Of a DNA stretch of 64,000 bases, positions 57,423-64,000 are shown in pieces. The notes beneath the pieces are model-generated. The model did no database searches. It was given only the letters and a program-made list of their open reading frames with translations, and was not told where the DNA came from. The translations under genes were made by a program, and so were the position numbers. The stretch is from JANXLS01 sp035308565 (GTDB taxonomy: Bacteria; Planctomycetota; SZUA-567; H5-PLA8). The stretch spans positions 1-64,000 of the forward strand of contig DATGGK010000152.1 of the NCBI GenBank assembly GCA_035308565.1. Reading direction: 5' to 3'. Within the stretch, counting starts at the first letter, position 1. Every line of letters starts with the position of its first letter.

Positions 57423-59003
57423 CTAATTCGCATCATCATAAGGCGTCGCCTGCCCCACTTCCCCGCTCTCCCCCTGCGCGCGGGTCACGCGCGCAATCAG
57501 GCCTTGCAAAATATCGCGGTGCTGCGCGCTCATTTGGTCCAGCTTCAATCCATACACACACGTCGTCCCGCCGCCGCTGTTGCGCACATAACGGATGTGC
57601 CGCGTGTCGCAGATGCCGATGATGTCCTCGGGCACCGCGCCCACCGTTACCATCATCTTCAAATGCCCCGGCGCGAGATTGTCCGGGTCGAGGCCGATGA
57701 TCACCGGCCCGGCGACTTGCAGGCCGCCTTCGCTGATGTCGATCGTGCGCCCTCGGAACGTGGCGTCGGTCAGCAGCGGCCCTTCGGGCGTGCAGCATTG
57801 GAACGACGCGGGCAGCGACACTTTGAAGCGCGGATGAGCGCGGCGGTAGCGGTCGAATTTGCGCGCGACAGCTTCCAGGAACTGGCGCGGAATTTCTTCG
57901 CGGCATAAAAATAGTTCGATGCGCTTGCCGCAGATGCGCGTGAGCTCGTCCAGCTCCACGCGCGAAATTGGGTTGGCGCTCGCGATGCGGACTGTCTGTA
58001 CGTTCGCTTCGAACGGCACAAACTCCAGGCGCTTCATCTTCGAGAACGGAAAGAGGTCCAGCAATTCGACGGGAATTTTGTTCATGTCCAGGTCGATGTA
58101 TGGCAGCCCCGTCTGCATCGACCGCGCTTGCAGGATTTGTTGCGGCGTGAGCACGCCTTCTCGAATCAAATACTCGCCGAGCTTCTCGCCTTTCTCACGC
58201 GACGCGAAGACGGCGCTGGCCAGTTGGGGATGCGTCAGTTGGCCGGTCTTGTTCAAGACCTCGCCCAATTTCGGATCGCCTTTCTTTATATGATCCGGCA
58301 GCGGGACAATGGTGTTGGGGTCGTAGTCGGCGGTATTCATGGCTTTAACCGGCTGAGCCGGTTCCTCCGATGGCACCGATTCGAGTTGAGCGGGCGATTC
58401 TGTTTCTTGAGGCACGCGTTGCGCTGGCGCGGACAAATAATCCGAAGGCCGCTGTACTTTGGGCGGGGGCATTTTCGACGCCGCATACCGAGCGCGGGCC
58501 GCGGGCGAAAGCTCCGGCCGTGGCGGTTGCGCCGGCTGAATGGGTTCGAGAGGCTGCGCAGGCATTTCCGGAACCTCCGGCTGCGAGTCGCGTTTGAGCA
58601 CGCCCTTCGATTCACGAATTTTTTCCGTCGCGATCGCGATCATCGCTTTGTTCAACATCTGGCGGTGATCGAGTTCAAGATCGAAAAAAGCGAGGCCAAG
58701 TTCGTAGCCGTTCGCGGGCAGCGCAATGGACGAACGAATTTCAATCGGCAAGCGGATGAACGGAATGTAGGGGTCGTAAGTGATCTCCGCTTCGAACAAT
58801 TCTCCGGTACACAACAGGCGGCGCCATTTCTCCGCGTCGGACCAATCGTTGATCCGCACGCGCGCCACGCAGCGGCAGCCCATTTCGCTGATGTCCTGAA
58901 GGTCGCACATGATCACGGGCGTGTTCAGCCGGCGCAGCACGACCGATCCGCTGTTATTGCGCGTCTTCAGCCGGACCGTTGAACGCATCTGTCTGCCGTT
59001 CAT
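57423..59003 (-). CDS. PilZ-MshEN-PilZ cyclic-di-GMP receptor-like protein
   Basis: 526 residues from the ATG at 59003 (GGAGC upstream; an ATG at 59069 has no site). PilZ 1: RLKTR (RxxxR type, about residues 11-15) and DISEMG (D-x-S-x-x-G, about 37-42). A Pro-rich linker spans about 140-240. MshEN domain: KLGEVLNKTGQLTHPQLASA (about 245-264) and KLGEYLIREGVLTPQQILQA (about 271-290), the paired motifs known to bind cyclic-di-GMP. PilZ 2: RRAHPRFKVSLPASF (about 400) and TIDISEGGLQV. All three modules keep their ligand motifs. Probably couples cyclic-di-GMP to type IV pili. Confidence 0.85.
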   Translation of the reverse strand: MNGRQMRSTVRLKTRNNSGSVVLRRLNTPVIMCDLQDISEMGCRCVARVRINDWSDAEKWRRLLCTGELFEAEITYDPYIPFIRLPIEIRSSIALPANGYELGLAFFDLELDHRQMLNKAMIAIATEKIRESKGVLKRDSQPEVPEMPAQPLEPIQPAQPPRPELSPAARARYAASKMPPPKVQRPSDYLSAPAQRVPQETESPAQLESVPSEEPAQPVKAMNTADYDPNTIVPLPDHIKKGDPKLGEVLNKTGQLTHPQLASAVFASREKGEKLGEYLIREGVLTPQQILQARSMQTGLPYIDLDMNKIPVELLDLFPFSKMKRLEFVPFEANVQTVRIASANPISRVELDELTRICGKRIELFLCREEIPRQFLEAVARKFDRYRRAHPRFKVSLPASFQCCTPEGPLLTDATFRGRTIDISEGGLQVAGPVIIGLDPDNLAPGHLKMMVTVGAVPEDIIGICDTRHIRYVRNSGGGTTCVYGLKLDQMSAQHRDILQGLIARVTRAQGESGEVGQATPYDDAN

Positions 59004-59166
59004 GGTATGCTCCACAAACTCGAGTGGATCGAGGCAGGTATCCTGCGTATCTATGGGTGAATTGCACATGTGCGTAAGATTATCTGACGAGGTGCAAAAA
59101 ATCCACTTGAAAAATGTGCAATTCTTTGTGCATCACACTGTGATTAACGATAAATCGCCCACTTTG

Positions 59167-59188
59167 TATCTGTAACCATATACAGATA
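59167..59188. promoter_or_regulatory. Inverted repeat upstream of PilZ gene
   Basis: Perfect 8-base arms TATCTGTA and TACAGATA with a 6-base spacer, in an AT-rich gap (59004-59251) that also holds GCACATGTGC near 59067 and ATGCACATCACGTGCAT near 59234. Operator-like; regulator unknown. Confidence 0.4.
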
Positions 59189-59251
59189 AAAGCTTTGAAT
59201 GTTTATAATGATTTGATGAATAAGTCGATGGTAAAATGCACATCACGTGCA

Positions 59252-60781
59252 TTATTTCCCATTTCCGCCGCGATCTCGCTTCGCATTGTAGAAAAACATC
59301 ACGTTCGCGCCGTAGCGAAAATCGCCGCTGAAATTCACGAATTCGATGCTCAACGGCACTGTCACGTCCGTCCCCGGCACATCGTTGTTCGCCGCGCCAA
59401 ATGCCGCCAGCCACGAGACCAATTGCGCGCTGTGCAACTGATAGCGCACCGTTCCCGCATGATAATTAAACGTCAGCCTTCCGCTCCCGACGCCTTTCGT
59501 TCCGGATAGTGTCAGCGAGTCGATCTGCGTCGTCCCGATGTACACGTTCACTTCCGAATTGTCCATCACGAACAAATACGAAGCCGTATCCGGAAATGCA
59601 AAATCTGAATGCAGCAGCGTGAAGTCCAGCGTGCTGTGATCGATGCTTTTGAAATTCAACGAAAACTTTTTCTTCGTCGCCGTCGCCGGAATCACGTTCG
59701 TCGGATTCGTATCCGGACCGACTTGCACCGACACGCCGCTCTGCGCCGAACCGCCCTTGCCGTCGGTGACGATCAATTGCACTGAATAATTTCCGTTTGC
59801 TGTAAACGTGTGCGTTTCGCTGGCGCTGCCGTTGGCGTCTTCAACGCCATCGCCAAAAATCCAATGGTAATTGAGCGTGTCGCCGTCCACGTCGCTGGCC
59901 GCCGCGGTGAACGTAACTTGCTGCCCCACTGAAACGCTGTTCGGCGCGAAACCCAGCGACTGAATCGTCGGATTGTGATTGCCGCTCGTCTGCGATCCGC
60001 CGGTGATCGAATCGATCCACGACGCGGCGATGTCCACGCGCGTGTTGTACGACACATCGCCAAAACTCGCATTCGATTTGTGCCCGCCCGAAGTCACCGA
60101 CGCCACTTCCAGCGTGCCGCCAACCGTGATGAACTGCGGCCCGCCGCTGTCGCCCGGCGCCGTGTTGCTCTCCTGATTGGGCGCGGGCACGTTGTTGAAC
60201 GTCCATTTGATGAACGTGCTGGTGACCTGGTCGATGGGCGTATAGCCGTAATTCACGGTGCCGTCTTTGGGCAGCGTCCCATTTGCGCCGGTCAAGCCGG
60301 TGCCTTGTTCTCCATAGCCCGCCAGCGTCAACAGCGTGCCGACAGTCGGCACTTGGCGGTACAGCAGCGAAGGCGTGACGCCAGGCACGTCTTTGGCAAG
60401 CTCAAAGATGCACAGATCGATCGCGCCTTCGACTTCCTGCGAATTGTCGCCGTGATACGTCGAATTCGGATAAATATGCACCGTCGAATACGTCACGCCG
60501 CCGAGCGTAAATCGTCCGGACGTCTGGCTCATCGCCAACTGTCCCGTCACGCCGTCCACCGCGCAATGCGCCGCGGTGAGCACGAAATGCGGTGCAATCA
60601 GCGTCCCGGAGCACAGGAACGAATTGCTCGCATCGCTGATCTGCCCCACCGTGGGAAATTGCGACGCGGGCACGTTGATGCCGTCGATGATCCGCGGCTT
60701 CACCGAAACCGAACCATCCGCTGAAAGAAGAATGGGCGTGGCGAAGCAGACCGCGATGACCAGCCATAATCGATTAAGCAT
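59252..60781 (-). CDS. Secreted trypsin-like protease with PKD domain, copy 1
   Basis: 509 residues, signal peptide MLNRLWLVIAVCFATPILLSA. Chymotrypsin-fold serine protease (about residues 30-255) with mature start RIIDGINVPASQFP and the full triad: H72 in LTAAHC, D122 in GAIDLCIFEL, Ser in APGDSGGPQF (about 212). A PKD domain follows (about 270-355: GFAPNSVSVGQQVTFTAAAS, YHWIFGDGVEDANGS). The last ~140 residues form a beta domain shared with copy 2 (KKKFSLNFKS, YIGTTQIDSLTLSGTKG, FNYHAGTVRYQ). Exported protease for external protein or cell-surface use. Confidence 0.9.
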   Translation of the reverse strand: MLNRLWLVIAVCFATPILLSADGSVSVKPRIIDGINVPASQFPTVGQISDASNSFLCSGTLIAPHFVLTAAHCAVDGVTGQLAMSQTSGRFTLGGVTYSTVHIYPNSTYHGDNSQEVEGAIDLCIFELAKDVPGVTPSLLYRQVPTVGTLLTLAGYGEQGTGLTGANGTLPKDGTVNYGYTPIDQVTSTFIKWTFNNVPAPNQESNTAPGDSGGPQFITVGGTLEVASVTSGGHKSNASFGDVSYNTRVDIAASWIDSITGGSQTSGNHNPTIQSLGFAPNSVSVGQQVTFTAAASDVDGDTLNYHWIFGDGVEDANGSASETHTFTANGNYSVQLIVTDGKGGSAQSGVSVQVGPDTNPTNVIPATATKKKFSLNFKSIDHSTLDFTLLHSDFAFPDTASYLFVMDNSEVNVYIGTTQIDSLTLSGTKGVGSGRLTFNYHAGTVRYQLHSAQLVSWLAAFGAANNDVPGTDVTVPLSIEFVNFSGDFRYGANVMFFYNAKRDRGGNGK

Positions 60782-60809
60782 GACATTCCCAACTCATACG
60801 TAAAGCGCG

Positions 60810-60863
60810 TTTGTAGTCCCGCCTTTAGGCGGAAGCAGTACCGCCTGAAGGCGGGACTACAAA
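60810..60863. repeat. TTTGTAGTCCCGCC inverted repeat
   Basis: 23-base arms, TTTGTAGTCCCGCCTTTAGG-CGG and CCG-CCTGAAGGCGGGACTACAAA, with one mismatch and an 8-base loop. It lies in the gap between the two tandem protease genes; the remainder of the gap (60864-60973) shows no gene. Confidence 0.85.
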
Positions 60864-60973
60864 CTTAGTGAGCGCTTGGCGATAATCACAGACGCCATAA
60901 TTCGCACATTATTGACTGATTTTTCGGAAAAAAACCTACAGTCAAAATGCACTTGTGCCGACGCAAATACGGC

Positions 60974-60993
60974 GCGCCGGAGACGCGCCCTAC
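60974..60993. repeat. Palindrome supplying protease stop codon
   Basis: On the minus strand it reads GTAGGGCGCGTCTCCGGCGC; the TAG at its start is the stop codon of the protease gene ending at 60990. Same family as 29598-29621 and 63569-63606. Confidence 0.75.
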
Positions 60994-62498
60994 TGACCAA
61001 CGCCCGACACGCCCACCTTCCCCTTATAGATGAACCCCACGCTGCCCCCGAATGGATTCGATCCGACGATCATGCGCAGCGGCAGGACCACAAACGCCGA
61101 CGTCGCTTCGCTGGCGGCGCCCAGCCGCGACAGCACCGCTTCGAGCTGCGGATTACCGCGCGCCTGAAACGTCACGATGCCGTCGTGGTAATCGAACGAC
61201 AGCTTGTCGTTGCCGGAGGTGCCTTTCGTCCCCGTGACCAGAAATGTTTGGATCACGCTCGTTCCGATCAGCATGTTGACGCGCGTGCCGTCGGGCACCG
61301 CCGCTTTGAAATCCGTGCTCGTCGGAAATTGCAAACTCGGCGCCATGATCGAAAGCGCCATGCTGGCCGTCTGGCTTTTGAAATTAATTTTGAAGCTGCG
61401 TTTGGGAAACGTCATGCTCAGAACGGGCGGCGTCGATTGCCCCACTGTCACCGTCGTTTCGCTCTCCACCGATCCGCCCATGCCGTCGGTCACCACCAAT
61501 TGAACCAGATACGTTCCCGTCGCGATGTACGAGTGCGACTCGTTCGGCGAACCGTTTTGAATCTCCGTGCCGTCGCCGAAAAACCAATTGTAATTGAGCG
61601 AATCGTTGTCGGGGTCGCTGGCCGTCGCGCTAAAATTCACGGTCTGGTCGATCACTACGGTCGTAGGTTCAAACGAAAGCGAACCGATCGCCGGCGCGCC
61701 GTTCCCCGCGACGGGCGCGCCGCCCAGAATCGCCTCAATCCACGGCATCGCCACATCGACGCGCGTGTTGAAGGCCAGATCGCCGAACTTCGCCAGCGCC
61801 GAAAAACCGCCCGACGTCACCGACGCCAGCACCAGATTCCCCGCAACCCTGATGAACTGCGGCCCGCCGCTGTCGCCCGGCGCCGTGTCGCTCTCCTGAT
61901 TCGGCGGCTTGACTTTGTCGAAATGCCATTCGATAAACGTGTTCGTCACGATGTCGATGGGCGTGTGCCCCGTTGCAATCATCCCCGCCGGCGGCACCTG
62001 CCCGTTGGCGCCGGTCGCGCCCGTGCCCAGTTCGCCGTATCCGGCCAGCGTCAATTTCGTGCCGACGGTCGGCGGAGTCGTATTCAGCGGCGAGGGCGTC
62101 ACACCCGCGATGTCCTGATCCAATTCATAAATCGCCAGATCGATCGTGCCTTCAAGGCTCACCGACCTCAACCCGTGATACGCCGGATGAACGTAAATAT
62201 GCGCGGTGTTGTAGATCACGCCGCCCAGCGTAAAGCGGCCTTCATTTTGCTTGATACCGATGGTTCCGGTCGAGTCGTTGAATACGCAATGCGCCGCCGT
62301 GAGCACAAACCGCGGCGCGATCAACGTCCCCGTGCACAACGCCGTGTCGGTCGCTCTGCCCACCAAGCCCACGGTCGGAAATTGTGATGCGGGAACCAGC
62401 GTGCCATCGATGATCCGCGGCGCCACGTCCACCGGAAAACACGCGTGCGACATCACCCACACCGCGATTCCCAGGATGAAAGTTTTGCGCATCAGCAT
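60990..62498 (-). CDS. Secreted trypsin-like protease with PKD domain, copy 2
   Basis: 502 residues from the ATG at 62498 (another ATG two codons on is equally likely; the frame extends upstream through repeat DNA and is not used). Signal peptide to about residue 24. Triad: LTAAHC, TIDLAIYEL, APGDSGGPQF. PKD domain with FFGDGTEIQNGSPNESHSY. The C-terminal domain matches copy 1 (KRSFKINFKS, LIGTSVIQTFLVTGTKG, FDYHDGIVTFQ). Its TAG stop lies inside a GTAGGGCGCGTCTCC palindrome (60974-60993). The pair arose by tandem duplication. Confidence 0.9.
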   Translation of the reverse strand: MLMRKTFILGIAVWVMSHACFPVDVAPRIIDGTLVPASQFPTVGLVGRATDTALCTGTLIAPRFVLTAAHCVFNDSTGTIGIKQNEGRFTLGGVIYNTAHIYVHPAYHGLRSVSLEGTIDLAIYELDQDIAGVTPSPLNTTPPTVGTKLTLAGYGELGTGATGANGQVPPAGMIATGHTPIDIVTNTFIEWHFDKVKPPNQESDTAPGDSGGPQFIRVAGNLVLASVTSGGFSALAKFGDLAFNTRVDVAMPWIEAILGGAPVAGNGAPAIGSLSFEPTTVVIDQTVNFSATASDPDNDSLNYNWFFGDGTEIQNGSPNESHSYIATGTYLVQLVVTDGMGGSVESETTVTVGQSTPPVLSMTFPKRSFKINFKSQTASMALSIMAPSLQFPTSTDFKAAVPDGTRVNMLIGTSVIQTFLVTGTKGTSGNDKLSFDYHDGIVTFQARGNPQLEAVLSRLGAASEATSAFVVLPLRMIVGSNPFGGSVGFIYKGKVGVSGVGQ

Positions 62499-62509
62499 GC
62501 CCGCATCGT

Positions 62510-62677
62510 GTAGAATGGAGCTCCTGCTCCGTTCTCCGCAAGCCTTGAGCTTGCGTCGTATGGTTCGTGTCATTAGAACGTGAATTGTGCACTTTAGAGC
62601 CGAAAAAAAAACTCCATTTTGACTGTACCGCCGGCGTCCCGCCGGCCAGAACCTTGCCAGCGGGACGCCGGCGGTAC
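62510..62677. repeat. GTAGAATGGAGC copy and GTACCGCC inverted pair
   Basis: 62510-62535 is a diverged copy of the GTAGAACGGAGC element. 62625-62645 (GTACCGCCGGCGTCCCGCCG-G) and 62657-62677 are inverted arms of 21 bases with one mismatch. The gap between divergent genes (62499-62706) has no other visible feature. Confidence 0.75.
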
Positions 62678-62706
62678 AACTCATTTCGCGAAAGACCCAA
62701 CCTATC

Positions 62707-63564
62707 GTGCCTCTCCCTCCCTATCCCCAACTCGGCGACGCCTGCTGGCGCAGCGAGCCGTTTACGCCGCCAGGCTTGGAACCTGTCGCTGCGCTCCGCC
62801 CAGCCAACGATCCATATATCTGCACCAATCCGGACGCCCCCGCGCTGCTGCTCGTGCCCGGCCTCAGCATGGACAGCCGCGGCTATCTGCGCCAGCTTCA
62901 ATTGGGCGCGCTGGCCGACATTCACACGCTGCAAGCCAACTGCGGCTCCATCGCCGGCGAAACCGGCCTCGGCCATTTCGCGCGCCACGTCGAAGAATAC
63001 GTGCTCGCGCGTAATCTGGACAAACGCCCCGGCGGTTTCGTGATCGGCGGAAGTTCGATGGGCGGCGCCATCAGTTTGGCCGTCTGCCTGCGCAGACGAG
63101 TAAAACCGCGCGCGCTTGTGTTGATCGGCACCTTCGGCAACTGCCGGCATCTCCCAATTTATCAGCGGGTGCTCGCGCCGCTTTCATGGGTGCTGCCATT
63201 CGATTTCGGCAAGAGAACGCTGCGCGTCAGCGCGCGACTGTTGGCAAAGACCGGCAGCGCATTTTTCCGCGATTTGAGCTACATGGCGCAGGAACATTTT
63301 CCGCGCACGCAAGGCTACTATGGCCGCGCGATCATGGCGCTCACCCGACAGAACCAAATCCCCGCCGCAAAAAATCTCGCGCTCCCCACGCTAGTCCTGC
63401 ACGGCATGCGCGACTGGGTGCTCCCGCATAAAGCCGGCGAAGAATTGGCCGGCACAATACCCGGCGCGCGCTTCGTTTCCGTGAAAGACGCCGGCCACAT
63501 CCTCTTTTTCACTCACGCCGATCAAGTCAACGCCGAAATCGCCGCATTTCTGAACAGTCTTTGA
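62707..63564 (+). CDS. Alpha/beta hydrolase
   Basis: 285 residues, GTG start. Alpha/beta hydrolase fold with nucleophile elbow GGSSMGGA (Ser at about residue 117), acid in HGMRDWVLP (about 236) and His in DAGHILFF (about 263). Before the elbow lies LLLVPGLSMDSRGYLRQL, the usual oxyanion region. No signal peptide, so intracellular. Esterase or lipase-like activity is likely; substrate unknown. Confidence 0.9.
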   Translation: MPLPPYPQLGDACWRSEPFTPPGLEPVAALRPANDPYICTNPDAPALLLVPGLSMDSRGYLRQLQLGALADIHTLQANCGSIAGETGLGHFARHVEEYVLARNLDKRPGGFVIGGSSMGGAISLAVCLRRRVKPRALVLIGTFGNCRHLPIYQRVLAPLSWVLPFDFGKRTLRVSARLLAKTGSAFFRDLSYMAQEHFPRTQGYYGRAIMALTRQNQIPAAKNLALPTLVLHGMRDWVLPHKAGEELAGTIPGARFVSVKDAGHILFFTHADQVNAEIAAFLNSL

Positions 63565-63568
63565 TTCA

Positions 63569-63606
63569 GTAGGGCGCGTCTCCGGCGAGCCGGCGTCGCC
63601 CCCTAC
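63569..63606. repeat. GTAGGGCGCGTCTCC palindrome
   Basis: GTAGGGCGCGTCTCCGGCG, then AGCCGGCGTCGCC and CCCTAC, an imperfect 38-base palindrome eleven bases beyond nothing but the hydrolase stop. Family member of 29598-29621 and 60974-60993. Confidence 0.7.
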
Positions 63607-63611
63607 TCGCC

Positions 63612-63639
63612 TTGGACATCCGCGAAAACACGCTATAAT
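63612..63639 (+). promoter_or_regulatory. Promoter of the last gene
   Basis: TTGGAC at 63612-63617 and TATAAT at 63634-63639 with 16 bases between, 88 bases before the next start codon. Confidence 0.65.
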
Positions 63640-63726
63640 GCCGCTTTCGTCAGATTGAATATCCGGCAGCGCAGTTCGTCATTCAACCAAGCCGGAGCTT
63701 TTGCGACACATTCGAAAGGAGTTCTC

Positions 63727-64000
63727 ATGCCCATGCGTTTTGCATTTATCGCCGCCCTTTTTCTGGCGCTCAACCTCTTCTCCGAGGAAGAAAACACCCA
63801 GTCCCGCCTGACCAAATTTGCCAACGATGTCGCTGAAACCTGGCGCACTTACCCGACCGATAAGGACGAAACCGCCCGCCGCCAGAAAATCCAGGATTTG
63901 AACACCGCCATGACCGGCTCGATCAACAAACTCAGCGCGCCCGAAAACATCACGCTCGACAAATGCATCAGCAACTACTTTAGCGCGCTGGATCGCGTGC
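63727..64000 (+). CDS. Secreted hypothetical protein, 5' part only
   Basis: Starts at ATG 63727 with AAAGGAG six bases upstream and runs off the right edge; 91 codons are visible. Signal peptide (MRFAFIAALFLALNLFS), then a charged helical region (EEENTQSRLTKFANDVAETW, TDKDETARRQKIQDLNTAM). No family recognised. Confidence 0.7.
   Translation, partial: MPMRFAFIAALFLALNLFSEEENTQSRLTKFANDVAETWRTYPTDKDETARRQKIQDLNTAMTGSINKLSAPENITLDKCISNYFSALDRV

Overview
The window is 64 kb of bacterial chromosome with a fairly high G+C content. It carries about 54 genes or gene remnants on both strands and unusually repeat-rich intergenic DNA. I see no rRNA, tRNA, CRISPR array or prophage. Several things suggest a PVC-type lineage (Planctomycetota, Verrucomicrobiota, Lentisphaerota) or a neighbouring candidate phylum such as Sumerlaeota or Hydrogenedentota: a sulfatase, ThuA-like and LamG-like secreted proteins, PEGA/TPR proteins, homospermidine synthase, many small toxin-antitoxin genes, and dozens of short perfect palindromes in the gaps. 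This placement is inference; no marker gene here fixes the phylum.

Layout. 1-5.8 kb: a four-helix membrane protein, mreB, a secreted Ig-like protein, and an ECF sigma factor with a membrane-anchored partner. 5.9-14.6 kb (minus strand): a WecA/TagO-type glycosyltransferase, a split transketolase whose two halves are separated by a toxin-antitoxin cassette, a GIY-YIG nuclease, and a TIM-barrel/Cgl0159-type aldolase fusion. 14.8-21.2 kb: PilB and PilT motor ATPases, a tandem cupredoxin-like secreted protein and a ThuA protein. 21.2-23.7 kb: GDP-mannose pyrophosphorylase sandwiched between two toxin-antitoxin modules. 23.9-29.2 kb: homospermidine synthase, a small inverted-repeat-bounded element carrying a broken four-helix-bundle gene, a GSA-aminomutase-like aminotransferase and DUF4254. 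29.6-35.3 kb: dnaE followed by an ATPase/TOPRIM-like gene pair. 35.3-45.9 kb: sulfatase, Gly/Tyr-rich, PKD and LamG-like secreted proteins, and twin PEGA-TPR proteins. 46.1-52.6 kb: gcvT-gcvH-gcvPA-gcvPB with a lipoate ligase, a DinB protein and a phosphoesterase. 52.7-64 kb: a polysaccharide deacetylase, an ADP-ribosylglycohydrolase fused to beta-sandwiches, a PilZ-MshEN-PilZ protein, twin trypsin-PKD proteases, an alpha/beta hydrolase and a truncated gene at the edge.

How the genes fit together. PilB (MshEN domain), PilT and the distant PilZ-MshEN-PilZ protein point to type IV pili under cyclic-di-GMP control. The gcv genes and the lipoate ligase form one functional unit, the glycine cleavage system with its cofactor attachment. 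MreB, the WecA-type enzyme, GDP-mannose synthesis and DUF4254 fit envelope and surface-glycan synthesis. A large secreted set (sulfatase, deacetylase, proteases, LamG and Ig/PKD proteins) fits polymer degradation.

The most unusual structure lies between and at the ends of genes: a 551 bp unit with 40 bp terminal inverted repeats around a four-helix-bundle gene; tandem 7-base arrays of unrelated sequence beside many stop and start codons; 9-base arrays; several palindrome families, some of which supply a gene's stop codon; and a toxin-antitoxin junction where one T-to-C change appears to have removed both the antitoxin stop and the toxin start.
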